In this document: positions 1-5,872 of the stretch, piece by piece
Layout: each line of letters starts with the position of its first letter
Numbering within the stretch: the first letter of the stretch is position 1
IMG/VR virus record: IMGVR_UViG_3300031162_000925
Coordinates: 1 to 34,476 of that record
Reading direction: 5' to 3' (one strand)
Length of the DNA stretch: 34,476 nucleotides
Source of the DNA: a virus
Notes under the pieces: generated by a model
Told to the model about the DNA's origin: nothing
Databases searched by the model: none
What the model saw: only the letters and a program-made list of their open reading frames with translations
Program-made: the position numbers and the translations under genes

Positions 1-7
1 TGTTCAT
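1..7 (-). CDS. Start of a leftward early gene, cut by the window edge
   Basis: An ATG on the minus strand (bases 7-5) is preceded by AAAGGAG at good spacing and by a consensus promoter at 34-62. Only two codons are visible, so the product is unknown. Its place, divergent from a repressor gene, is where cro-like or early genes usually lie. If the genome is circular, this reading direction leads into the leftward operon at the right end of the window. Confidence 0.5.
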
Positions 8-33
8 TTGCTCTCCTTTCGTTGTGTTGTCTA

Positions 34-62
34 AGTATAACCCATCACGTTTACTTTGTCAA
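34..62 (-). promoter_or_regulatory. Leftward early promoter (sigma70 consensus)
   Basis: On the minus strand TTGACA (62-57) is followed by a 17-base spacer and TATACT (39-34). This is almost the perfect sigma70 consensus. It reads left towards the start codon at position 7. The -35 box lies inside the 18-bp dyad at 58-75, so a repressor bound there would block it. Confidence 0.85.
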
Positions 63-75
63 CACTTTTATTTAC
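58..75 (-). promoter_or_regulatory. Putative repressor operator O1
   Basis: On the minus strand this reads GTAAATAAAAGTGTTGAC, a dyad with 5-bp arms (GTAAA and TTGAC) around 8 bp. Close relatives lie at 119-136 and 4387-4404, with a looser one at 4851-4868. It overlaps the -35 box of the leftward promoter. TTTACTTTG also occurs at 50-58 and 71-79, 21 bp apart, with TTTACTTG at 112-119. Confidence 0.65.
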
Positions 76-118
76 TTTGAGAGCAAAAAAAGAAAGATAT
101 ATCTTTACGAATTTACTT

Positions 119-136
119 GTCAATAAAAGTGTTTAG
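119..136 (+). promoter_or_regulatory. Putative repressor operator O2
   Basis: GTCAATAAAAGTGTTTAG matches the O1 dyad in the opposite orientation; AATAAAAGTGTT (122-133) is an exact inverted copy of 61-72. It lies in the upstream region of the repressor gene, next to a possible weak -35 (TTGTCA, 117-122), so it may serve autoregulation. No convincing -10 box for the repressor promoter was found. Confidence 0.6.
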
Positions 137-190
137 TGTTACCTTGATAAGTAAGTAGACATACCTATCATATGAGAGGAGGTGGATAAA

Positions 191-601
191 GTGGATGAAC
201 CCAAAAAGATCGGTCAACGAATCCGGCAAGCACGCCAGAGTCTCGGCCTAAGTGGGGAAGACTTCGGCAAAAAGATCGGTGGCAGTCATAAGCAGACCAT
301 AAGTGCTTGGGAGCGTGGTGAGCGCAGACCTTCACAGCGCATAATGGAGAAGATCAGCAAAGTGACAGGGCATCCGGTCACTTGGTTTTATGGTGAAAAT
401 GAAGTGGCAGGTGTGAGCCTCCGCTTGGGCGAGTTATTGTCAAGTGATGATCTCGACGCATTAGAGCGTGCCCTTTCTGTTCCGACTGTGCGGAAGCGAG
501 TCGGTGCGCTATTGCAAGAAGTTTTAAGAGATGATCCCGATAATATGAATCTGATTGATTCGGCTTTAACTGTAATAGCTGCAAAAAAACAGACTCACTA
601 A
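191..601 (+). CDS. XRE-family HTH repressor (CI-like, no peptidase domain)
   Basis: Small DNA-binding regulator of about 136 aa. The first 60 residues form a typical XRE/Cro-CI helix-turn-helix (IGQRIRQARQSLGLS, then DFGKKIGGSHKQTISAWERG). The C-terminal half is short and helical and lacks a LexA/S24 peptidase, so RecA-stimulated self-cleavage is not expected. An earlier in-frame GTG at 182 lies inside the AGGAGGTG ribosome binding site, so GTG 191 is the better start. The gene is divergent from the leftward early gene, with two dyad operators between them. It is the best candidate for the lysogeny repressor. The family is clear; the role is inferred from position. Confidence 0.85.
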   Translation: MDEPKKIGQRIRQARQSLGLSGEDFGKKIGGSHKQTISAWERGERRPSQRIMEKISKVTGHPVTWFYGENEVAGVSLRLGELLSSDDLDALERALSVPTVRKRVGALLQEVLRDDPDNMNLIDSALTVIAAKKQTH

Positions 602-839
602 GTGGATGTGTGGTAAACTTTTTCATTTATGCTCCTGTTGTGGCGTTTAACATCATTATACTGCACATGTGTTCACCTGTCAATGTGTATTATATCACAA
701 GAATGTGACGCCAATGTCACAATGTCAAGCAAAAATGAAACAGATTACCATTATAAGAACATTTGAGCACAGTAATACCCCTGCAATATCGCGAAATATC
801 ACAGGGGTATGGTCAACAAAAAAGCACACAGTAAACTTT
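602..839. other. Intergenic region with inverted repeats, no gene
   Basis: This spacer separates the convergent repressor and integrase genes. TGTGAC (704-709) and GTCACA (716-721) form a small dyad. ATACCCCTG (775-783) and CAGGGGTAT (802-810) form a 9-bp stem with an AT-rich loop centred on TCGCGA. Neither is followed by a T-run on either strand, so they are not standard intrinsic terminators. They could halt transcription weakly or bind protein. The only ORF crossing here is short and has no ribosome binding site. Confidence 0.4.
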
Positions 840-1727
840 TCACCTCATCATCCTATGCATATGTTCCACAGGTGAAAACTTTGCGTGTTGCGCACCCATC
901 GTTGAGCGTGCCATAGCAACATATCTACTTGTCATAGACTGCGTGGTATGCCCCAATATCTTTTGTAACGAAAACGGATCACCACCATTTTCTATCCAGT
1001 TCAGCGCAAAGCTGTGGCGCATCGTGTGCGGTGACAAGCGCACACCTGCTAATTGCAACCGTTTTGCCACACGCTTAAACATCGACTGCACTGCCCTGCT
1101 TGATAGTGGTGTGCCCCGTTGCGTAATGAACAATGCTTCTGTGCTGGCATACCGGCTGCGCTGCTTCATATATTGCCACAACTCACGCTTTGTCGGTGAT
1201 GAAAATGGCACCCCTCTATCTTTTCCTCCCTTGCCGTGTACAAGTATCCACCTGTTCTCCATATCTACATCGCCCATACAGACCCCTGTAAGCTCTGAAA
1301 GTCTTATTCCAGTGTCGAATAGGGTCAGCATAAGAACGCGGTTCCTCAGCCCTGCAAACACGCTTGTGTTGAAGCTGTCGAACACAGCAGATGCCTGTGC
1401 TGGTGATAACGGTTGCACCTCTTTATCTTCTGCCACAATTCTCGGCAGTTTCGGCAGATCGGACACAAGCCCTTCAGCAAATACAAATCGCCACAACGTC
1501 TGTAATGCTCTCCAATGCGTGTGGATACTGTTTTGTGCAAGCTGCCTGTCCTGTAACGAAATGATATAGGGTTGTATCTGCTTAGGTGCATCTTGTAAAT
1601 TGCACCCATCGCCACAGAATTGCACAAATTTTTTTGTTGTGTCGCGGTAGAACAATAGCGTTTTCTCCGTTGCACCATTGACACGCCTGTCCATTATGAA
1701 GAGTTCATATGCTTCTAATATGGTCAT
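840..1727 (-). CDS. int: Tyrosine recombinase (phage integrase)
   Basis: Site-specific recombinase of 295 aa that should join the phage attachment site to the host chromosome. Residues 1-85 are the SAM-like core-binding domain; the rest is the catalytic domain. The active-site set is visible: Arg142 in DTGIRLSEL, Lys169 region in GKGGKDRGV, His234 and Arg237 in SPHTMRHSF, His260 in LGHTTQSMTSRYV and the nucleophile Tyr269. Length is typical of XerC/D-like phage integrases. The gene reads away from the tRNA-Pro fragment at 1805-1858. Its ribosome binding site (GGGAG, 1735-1740 region) lies inside a terminator-like hairpin, which suggests tight control of expression. Confidence 0.95.
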   Translation of the reverse strand: MTILEAYELFIMDRRVNGATEKTLLFYRDTTKKFVQFCGDGCNLQDAPKQIQPYIISLQDRQLAQNSIHTHWRALQTLWRFVFAEGLVSDLPKLPRIVAEDKEVQPLSPAQASAVFDSFNTSVFAGLRNRVLMLTLFDTGIRLSELTGVCMGDVDMENRWILVHGKGGKDRGVPFSSPTKRELWQYMKQRSRYASTEALFITQRGTPLSSRAVQSMFKRVAKRLQLAGVRLSPHTMRHSFALNWIENGGDPFSLQKILGHTTQSMTSRYVAMARSTMGAQHAKFSPVEHMHRMMR

Positions 1728-1776
1728 AAAAAAAGCTCCCTATGCCTACCTGCTTACAGGCAACCATAGAGAGCTT
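1728..1776 (-). terminator. Terminator-like hairpin overlapping the integrase ribosome binding site
   Basis: On the minus strand AAGCTCTCTATG (1776-1765) pairs with CATAGGGAGCTT (1744-1733), 12 pairs with one G-U. CCTG/CAGG can form a second stem in the loop. Seven Ts (1734-1728) follow and run into the integrase ATG. This is the form of an intrinsic terminator. It lies just downstream of the tRNA-Pro fragment and would stop transcription from a rebuilt host tRNA gene. The 3' arm contains the integrase Shine-Dalgarno sequence, so the hairpin could also block translation. Confidence 0.75.
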
Positions 1777-1778
1777 AA

Positions 1779-1970
1779 TTTGTGTAACCTATTGAAAAAT
1801 AAAGTGGTCGGGGCGAGAGGATTTGAACCTCCGGCCTCCTGCTCCCGAAGCAGGCGCGTGCAACGGTGCGCCTTAACACTTGCATTATCAATACGTTACA
1901 CATTTTAAACTGTCAATATAGCCACCTGCTTAGTGTAAAAATATGCTCGAATTATTGAGCAATTTACACA
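1779..1970. repeat. Repeated TGTGTAA-type motifs flanking attP
   Basis: TGTGTAAC (1780-1787) and its inverted copy GTTACACA (1895-1902) flank the tRNA fragment. AGTGTAAA (1932-1939) and TTTACACA (1963-1970) form a further inverted pair, with TGCTC/GAGCA inside. These short repeats on both sides of attP could be integrase or excisionase binding sites. They are AT-rich and short, so chance is possible. The stretch 1859-2017 holds no gene. Confidence 0.35.
1805..1858 (-). other. attP: attP: 3' half of a tRNA-Pro(CGG) gene
   Basis: On the minus strand this is the 3' part of a tRNA: anticodon stem CCTGC/GCAGG (1854-1850, 1842-1838), loop TTCGGGA with anticodon CGG, a 5-base variable loop, T stem GGAGG/CCTCT with loop TTCAAAT, acceptor strand CGCCCCG, and encoded ACCA. 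The upstream side has no matching CGGGGCG acceptor strand and no proper D arm, so it is not a complete tRNA. Such a fragment beside an integrase gene is the classic phage attachment site; integration would rebuild the host tRNA gene. Confidence 0.85.
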
Positions 1971-2017
1971 AGAGCACACGCACGCACAAGGGCAAAGTTT
2001 AGCATCGCGTGGTGCAA

Positions 2018-2155
2018 TTAGGGCTTGTTTTCACCTTTTAAAACAATACGTATAAAAAAAGCAAATATAACAACAAGCGTCGCGCACAGAATATGCCAAA
2101 CTTTCACATATGCGTAAATATCTGCTACTGACAAATTTAAAATTTCATAACCCAT
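2018..2155 (-). CDS. Small single-pass membrane protein
   Basis: A 45-aa protein with one hydrophobic segment (about residues 18-37, ILCATLVVIFAFFIRIV) and a positively charged tail. I chose the ATG at 2155, which has AGAAGGGA upstream within the end of the preceding gene; a longer frame to 2209 would overlap the upstream XRE gene more and has no clear ribosome binding site. It is the last gene of the leftward operon before attP. Function is not recognisable. Small membrane proteins in such places may act in superinfection exclusion, but nothing here proves that. Confidence 0.6.
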   Translation of the reverse strand: MGYEILNLSVADIYAYVKVWHILCATLVVIFAFFIRIVLKGENKP

Positions 2156-2159
2156 CACG

Positions 2160-2672
2160 TTATCCCTTCTTGCGTAAGATTTCATATTTGGACACAAAGC
2201 CCCCTTCAATCTCGCCCAAGCTGTACTCTGCTACGTTCACACAATCGGTAAACGGTTCTCTGGTGGCGACCTGTTCAGCAAGTTGCGCCAATTCTTCATC
2301 GGTGACATAGATAAATCCCATCCTGTGCATACTGTTATTATTTCGGTATACGCTCAATGGTACACCGTTCTTTTGTGCCAGTTTGCGCTTAAGCTGCTTG
2401 GTTAAGTGTGCTATTTCTGCATCAAGACGTGTTACCCTGTCCGGCTCAAGCACTTGTATAACATCGTCATACCAATAGCTCAGCATCGTTTCAATAGATT
2501 TGCCCAATGCAATAGCCATTTTTGCACACAATTCCCTTGTGGGCCTCGTGTGCCCCTTGCGTGTACGACTGATTGTGGCCCGTGTGGTATCACAGGCACG
2601 CGCTAAACTGGACACAGTGAAACCACGCTCCCTCATAGCAAGCTGAAGCGCGGTTCCGTCATATTTTGGCAC
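2160..2672 (-). CDS. XRE-family HTH regulator with extended C-terminus
   Basis: A 170-aa predicted transcription regulator. Residues about 6-65 form an XRE helix-turn-helix (LAMRERGFTVSSLARACDTT, then RATISRTRKGHTRPTRELCA). A helical segment with coiled-coil character follows (about 80-105), then a C-terminal region of unknown fold. GTG at 2672 is the likely start because AGGGGG lies 6 bases upstream; a frame opening at TTG 2693 overlaps the upstream stop. It lies in the leftward lysogeny-side operon. It may be a second regulator acting on the switch or on int; the target is unknown. Confidence 0.75.
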   Translation of the reverse strand: MPKYDGTALQLAMRERGFTVSSLARACDTTRATISRTRKGHTRPTRELCAKMAIALGKSIETMLSYWYDDVIQVLEPDRVTRLDAEIAHLTKQLKRKLAQKNGVPLSVYRNNNSMHRMGFIYVTDEELAQLAEQVATREPFTDCVNVAEYSLGEIEGGFVSKYEILRKKG

Positions 2673-2682
2673 AGGCAGCCCC

Positions 2683-2967
2683 CTATTGACCAAATTCTAT
2701 CTTATGCTCAAGTCTCTCGATCACATCTTGAGCAGCAATATATTTATCCCATACTTTCTCCAAGTCACTTTTACCAAGTTTATCGAGTTCTGATTGTACT
2801 GTGCTAACTGTGCGTTGAATTGCTTTGTTGTGTGCGTGGTCTGAGTCTTGATCTTTTGCAAAAGATCGGTATGCGCTAACAGCCTCATCAGCTATCAGCG
2901 CTAAACCTTCCTTGTCTAAGCCATATTGAACAACACAATGTCCATTTATGATTGGTGCATCTACCAT
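2683..2967 (-). CDS. Hypothetical protein
   Basis: A 94-aa acidic, mostly helical protein with no family I recognise. The C-terminal half (VQSELDKLGKSDLEKVWDK onwards) could form a coiled coil. The ATG at 2967 follows the leader AAAGGGGCACACG, which also occurs before the gene at 4015 and before an ATG at 3086. It is followed after 10 bases by the XRE gene, so the two are probably co-transcribed from the promoter at 4363-4391. Confidence 0.65.
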   Translation of the reverse strand: MVDAPIINGHCVVQYGLDKEGLALIADEAVSAYRSFAKDQDSDHAHNKAIQRTVSTVQSELDKLGKSDLEKVWDKYIAAQDVIERLEHKIEFGQ

Positions 2968-3097
2968 CGTGTGCCCCTTTGCGTGTGGTGATCTGTGAAT
3001 AATTACAAGCTAATATAAGTGCATAGGTGTTGCCATTGGTGCTACAATGTGCATTATTCTGGTGGTGCGCGTGTTCGCGTGTTCATCGTGTGCCCCT

Positions 3098-3268
3098 TTA
3101 TGCTGCGTGTGAGCGTGCCTCAGTGGCGTCCATTATCATTTTGCGCAGTTCTACACGCAACCAGCGCAATGTGGCTTGTTCTGCCTCTATTGCTTTGATG
3201 CGCTCCTCATTGTTGCGATATGTGGCAATGCAAGCGGATAACTGGCGTTTCAGTTGCTCTGGTGTCAT
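3098..3268 (-). CDS. Small helical protein
   Basis: A 56-aa protein starting MTPEQLKRQLSACIATYRNN, followed by a charged helix likely to be a coiled coil. It fills the gap between the genes at 2967 and 3285. The ATG at 3268 is preceded by GGGAG and a leader (GCGCACACA) like that of its neighbours. The composition and heptad-like spacing look like a real protein; function unknown. Its stop is directly followed by another copy of the AAAGGGGCACACG leader and a 10-codon ORF (3086-3054). Confidence 0.6.
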   Translation of the reverse strand: MTPEQLKRQLSACIATYRNNEERIKAIEAEQATLRWLRVELRKMIMDATEARSHAA

Positions 3269-3284
3269 TGTGTGCGCTCCCTGT

Positions 3285-3671
3285 TTAAACGATGATCATT
3301 TTACCACGATAACCCATCATTTTTGCAATGGCCTCAACAGCCTCCCTTATTGCACTGTCGCCAACGCCGTCAATAGATTTGTCAAGCTTAATGCCAGCAT
3401 TTTGTATTGCATATCCCAACGCTGCGCTTTCTTTGTGGTATCCCCAGCCAGACGCAGAACCATTGCCAGCACAATCAACGTGCTTATTGTGACACCAGAT
3501 AGAGCAGTATACCGTTGATGCGCTGTTTGACCGTCCCATATACCATCTAATAGTTATAGGGTTGTGCAATTCACCTTTTGAATAGGCCACAAGCTTTAAC
3601 GTTCTTACGGTCTCTTTCTTATCTGCGTGGTTGCGTCCGTTTCGTTGTGGGTTTGTAATAGTTGCGGTCAT
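3285..3671 (-). CDS. Conserved phage protein of unknown function
   Basis: A 128-aa protein. The middle (TIRWYMGRSNSASTVYCSIW), a Cys/His/Gly-rich stretch (about residues 57-80, with SGWGYHKESAA), and the end (GVGDSAIREAVEAIAKMMGY) match from memory a widespread small phage protein family found in many proteobacterial prophages, usually near early or recombination genes. Its function is unknown. The ATG at 3671 has only a weak AGGGA site about 11 bases upstream. It lies within the leftward operon, with a strong hairpin 60 bp upstream. The family match is recollection, not a search result. Confidence 0.75.
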   Translation of the reverse strand: MTATITNPQRNGRNHADKKETVRTLKLVAYSKGELHNPITIRWYMGRSNSASTVYCSIWCHNKHVDCAGNGSASGWGYHKESAALGYAIQNAGIKLDKSIDGVGDSAIREAVEAIAKMMGYRGKMIIV

Positions 3672-3733
3672 AGCGTAATCCCTTTATATTAATGCTGTGA
3701 GTAGTTACACGCATAAAGCGTGATCGTTTGATG

Positions 3734-3767
3734 GGTTGCACCTGCTGCGAACAGGTGCAACCTTTTT
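3734..3767 (+). terminator. Strong intrinsic terminator, oriented against the operon
   Basis: GGTTGCACCTG (3734-3744), loop CTGCGAA, CAGGTGCAACC (3752-3762), then TTTTT. The 11-bp stem is perfect and the T-run follows on the plus strand. All nearby genes are on the minus strand, so this would end rightward (antisense) transcription. Leftward transcripts would also contain the hairpin, but without a following T-run. A small second hairpin, CACGC/GCGTG, lies at 3708-3722. Confidence 0.75.
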
Positions 3768-3775
3768 GCTGTGTG

Positions 3776-4015
3776 TTATAGTAGATTTGAGTATGCACTT
3801 TTGCGAGCGATCAAATTGATTGGAAAATACTCTTGCACCATTGCCTCATACGCTTCCATTGGTGAAATGGTCCCACGTGATACGGCATCGCACAAATGTA
3901 TAACGCATGTTTTATAGTATAGGTCCATATCAGGTGTCAATGTCCCAATGGTCTTTTGATATAATTCATCAGAAACAAGTGCGTGGTTTACAGACGGCAG
4001 TGTAAGATTAGTCAT
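3776..4015 (-). CDS. Hypothetical protein
   Basis: A 79-aa protein, not recognised. It is acidic to neutral and predicted helical, with no membrane segment and no metal motif. The ATG at 4015 has the shared leader AAAAGGGGCACACA, nearly identical to that of the gene at 2967, which supports both start and expression. It is the second gene of the leftward operon that starts near 4355. No function is proposed. Confidence 0.65.
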   Translation of the reverse strand: MTNLTLPSVNHALVSDELYQKTIGTLTPDMDLYYKTCVIHLCDAVSRGTISPMEAYEAMVQEYFPINLIARKSAYSNLL

Positions 4016-4100
4016 TGTGTGCCCCTTTTGCTGTGTGTTACGTGGTTAGGTGTGCAAATATTGCACGTGTATCATTACTTAGTAACATATGAACGATTGC

Positions 4101-4268
4101 TCAAGTGTTGCAAGTGTTATTATGTGATAGTGTAAGCTCGTTATCGGTGAGCATCTTTTTTACGGCTGCGTAGTTCTCAGCTCTCGATTTAAAATGTGTG
4201 ACAGACATTGCCAGCTTTAGCGCATCAATGATAATATACTTTGCCATCTGCTTTGCTTCCGTGTTCAT
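4101..4268 (-). CDS. Small helical protein, first gene of leftward operon
   Basis: A 55-aa ORF starting MNTEAKQMAKYIIIDALKLA. The ATG at 4268 has AAAGGGGAACGAG upstream, a variant of the leader seen before other genes here. It is the first ORF after the consensus promoter at 4363-4391. The N-terminal part is an amphipathic helix; the C-terminal part is polar. Function unknown. Small proteins at the head of such operons are sometimes excisionases or anti-repressors, but no winged helix is evident. Confidence 0.55.
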   Translation of the reverse strand: MNTEAKQMAKYIIIDALKLAMSVTHFKSRAENYAAVKKMLTDNELTLSHNNTCNT

Positions 4269-4362
4269 CTCGTTCCCCTTTGCTAAGTGTTATCCATCTC
4301 GACCTATGCATCCGGTGCACCCTTTGCACTGGCTAACTGTTTCAACGTATCCAACTATAATA

Positions 4363-4391
4363 AATATAAAACATTACCCAATAGATGTCAA
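4363..4391 (-). promoter_or_regulatory. Leftward promoter of the small-gene operon
   Basis: On the minus strand TTGACA (4391-4386), a 17-base spacer and TATATT (4368-4363). It should start transcripts near 4355 towards the genes from 4268 down to 2018 and, in a circular genome, on through attP into the integrase gene. The -35 box overlaps the dyad at 4387-4404, so it is probably under the same repressor as the promoter at 34-62. Confidence 0.8.
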
Positions 4392-4404
4392 CACTTTTCT
4401 TGAC
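4387..4404 (-). promoter_or_regulatory. Putative repressor operator O3
   Basis: On the minus strand GTCAAGAAAAGTGTTGAC, a perfect 5-bp dyad (GTCAA, 8 bp, TTGAC). It differs from O1 at only 2 of 18 positions. It sits over the -35 box of the promoter at 4363-4391 in the same arrangement as O1 on its promoter, which strongly suggests a common regulator. Confidence 0.65.
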
Positions 4405-4458
4405 AAATTATGTGTTATTATGCTTAAATGTGCAAAATAGTTTACCTTGTCACTTTGC

Positions 4459-4521
4459 CACCCATTGCACCCATTGCACCCATTGCACCCGTTGCACCTG
4501 ACGCACCCTATGCACCCACTG
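4459..4521 (+). repeat. Seven tandem 9-bp repeats (CACCCATTG type)
   Basis: Three exact CACCCATTG units (4459-4485) are followed by CACCCGTTG, CACCTGACG, CACCCTATG and CACCCACTG, ending at 4521. A related TGCACC-rich patch lies at 4311-4331. The repeats lie in the spacer between the leftward and rightward transcription units, next to the terminase genes. Iteron-like binding sites, an origin or a packaging site are possible; none is shown. Confidence 0.8.
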
Positions 4522-4850
4522 CAACCGACCCCAAAGCCACACGCGCCCACGCTCCACGCCTTCGGCGCAATAGTGGCACGCAGTGCCCCACAAACAGATA
4601 ATAGGTGTCATTCCTTTATGCTTTGGTGTGTGGGGATGGTTGCACGTATACGCGATGCACCGATGCCACAGTGGCACGGCGACCCGATCAGCAAAGCGTT
4701 CCGCTAATGATAACCCCACCCCCCAAATATGTCGCAGCTTTTCAACTCGCCACTTTTCAACCTGTGCATACCAGTGCATCACGTGCAACTTTTGCACCCC
4801 TGCATATTGCATGTTTTTACCCTACAATTGTGTGCAATAAGTATACAGTG
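4522..4850. other. Spacer without a convincing gene
   Basis: About 330 bases follow the 9-bp repeats and precede the rightward promoter. The sequence is rich in TGCA and GTGCA words. ORFs of 85-120 codons cross it on both strands but overlap each other and translate to Trp-, Cys- and His-rich low-complexity sequence without good ribosome binding sites. I treat it as non-coding. A pac/cos site or replication origin would fit its place just upstream of the terminase genes, but I see no defining motif. Confidence 0.4.
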
Positions 4851-4868
4851 GTAAGCATAAAAGTTGAC
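4851..4868 (+). promoter_or_regulatory. Possible operator O4 (divergent copy)
   Basis: GTAAG, 8 bp, TTGAC has the same arm sequence and spacing as operators O1-O3, but the inner bases (CATAAAAG) are shifted. It overlaps the -35 box of the rightward promoter at 4864-4892. If real, the repressor would also silence the packaging genes in a lysogen. Confidence 0.45.
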
Positions 4869-4892
4869 AATGGTATGATTTGCTGTTATATT
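4864..4892 (+). promoter_or_regulatory. Rightward promoter before the small-terminase candidate
   Basis: TTGACA (4864-4869), 17 bases, TATATT (4887-4892). This is close to the sigma70 consensus. The transcript would start near 4899 and run into the gene at 4925 with a leader of about 25 bases. Confidence 0.8.
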
Positions 4893-4924
4893 TATGCAAT
4901 TATTAAACGCGAACTTATTAGCGG

Positions 4925-5281
4925 ATGGTGTCTATGAATGCGGTAGTGCAGCGTAAGCAGTTGGAATTGGAGCAGGTATTGGAGGAAATGGCAAATGGTG
5001 ACTATCGTGGCATTCAGAAGGCTATTGTGGAGGCTACGGATGGATTTAAGGAGTTATTTGCTATTGCGCGTGGTGAGAGTATAGATGAGAGGGTTCCTAC
5101 TGTTCAGGAGGTGTTAGCAGCGAATAAACTGTTAATTGAGCGTGTGTTGCCACAGATGCGTGCGACACAAGTTGTAGCGAATTACAATGTGAAGCACAGT
5201 GGTGTTGAATTGGACAGTAAGGATGCGGATGCGAAAGCGGAGGCATTGTTAGCTGAGATTGCTGAATCAATGGATGTGTAG
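4925..5281 (+). CDS. Terminase small subunit candidate
   Basis: A 118-aa soluble protein. Residues about 10-50 (QLELEQVLEEMANGDYRGIQ and on) are helical and could be the DNA-binding part; the rest is helical with an acidic end. The family is not clear from sequence alone. Small size and position upstream of the large terminase suggest the DNA-recognition subunit that selects phage DNA for packaging. The start is ATG 4925 or ATG 4934; GGATGG before the second is the only ribosome-binding-like sequence. The stop codon overlaps a hairpin and a set of direct repeats. It has its own promoter. Confidence 0.5.
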   Translation: MVSMNAVVQRKQLELEQVLEEMANGDYRGIQKAIVEATDGFKELFAIARGESIDERVPTVQEVLAANKLLIERVLPQMRATQVVANYNVKHSGVELDSKDADAKAEALLAEIAESMDV

Positions 5282-5318
5282 TTGGATGTGTAGCTTCCAA
5301 CTACAGTTGGATGTGTAG
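5277..5318 (+). repeat. Hairpin and direct repeats at the stop codon
   Basis: TGTAGTTGGA (5277-5286) pairs with TCCAACTACA (5296-5305), a perfect 10-bp stem with a 9-base loop that includes the stop codon of the upstream gene. GTTGGATGTGTAG occurs at 5281-5293 and 5306-5318, with a partial copy at 5270-5281. There is no T-run, so it is not a normal terminator. It could stabilise the mRNA end or bind a protein such as terminase. Confidence 0.7.
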
Positions 5319-5872
5319 CATCTGTGCTATCTGTGTTCACGGGTGCATTGTCGCCTTGCGACGTATAGGGTAGTCGTTTTTTAGAATCTTTTTGTGCATA
5401 TCCGTCTAACAGGTGCAGCTTTTGACTTTTGCGAACCGATAGCTTGGAGCAGGTGCAGGGGGTTCCCCCCTTTGGTGTAGTAAGCAAACCCAATAACTCC
5501 CTATTGATGCACGCACCATCCGATAACTGTTTTCGCACAGTTCCAGAGCGTGTAGCGAACCGATGAGCTTGTATGCAGTATGCAGGGGTTCCACTCATCA
5601 GTGGATTAGTTGGTGGCAACCGATACCACCAGACACAAAGTTACCCTCGGAGTCATACGGTTGTCGGATACTCGATGTCGGTGGTGTTTAGCGTGATCGC
5701 CCACATATCACGGTGTGTCTCATATTTACGGTATTATTGGATTCTTACACGATAGGCCTCTGGCAGAGTGATATTGTTTTCGTTAGGTAAACCAAATATA
5801 GCGTAATACGTTCATTTTGTCAACATTTAAACGCACCTATTATCAAAAAGTTCCACTTATTAATCTTTTTTG
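5319..5872. other. Long non-coding stretch with repeats and hairpins
   Basis: About 550 bases without a convincing gene separate the two terminase genes, which are normally adjacent. It holds two diverged copies of a block of about 35 bp beginning GCGAACCGAT (5431 and 5556) and ending GGGGTTCC. It also has a 10-bp GGGGG/CCCCC palindrome (5458-5469), AACTG/CAGTT (5525-5542) and TGGTGG/CCACCA around 5610-5631. The pattern suggests a structured RNA or a remnant element. A 145-codon minus-strand ORF (5619-5182) crosses it but overlaps the upstream gene and lacks a recognisable product. Confidence 0.5.

Noticed and set aside
669-875. 68-codon ORF between repressor and integrase
   Set aside because: No ribosome binding site, low-complexity His/Thr-rich product, and overlap with the integrase end.
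1780-1902. Complete, functional tRNA-Pro gene
   Set aside because: The anticodon, T arm and 3' acceptor strand are present, but the 5' acceptor strand CGGGGCG and a pairing D arm are missing, as expected for an attP fragment.
3054-3086. 10-codon ORF behind a good leader sequence
   Set aside because: The leader matches that of real genes, but the peptide is too short to call without expression data; it is mentioned under the neighbouring gene.
4450-4812. 120-codon minus-strand ORF across the 9-bp repeats
   Set aside because: It is rich in Trp, Cys and His, its C-terminus is only the translated repeat (QWVQWVQWV), other frames are equally open, and its ribosome binding site is weak.
5431-5600. 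Diversity-generating retroelement template and variable repeats
   Set aside because: The two similar blocks are short, differ by insertions rather than A-specific changes, and no reverse transcriptase gene is in the window.
5182-5619. 145-codon minus-strand ORF between the terminase genes
   Set aside because: It overlaps the small-terminase candidate by 100 bases, has no convincing domain, and crosses repeats and hairpins; it is probably open by chance.
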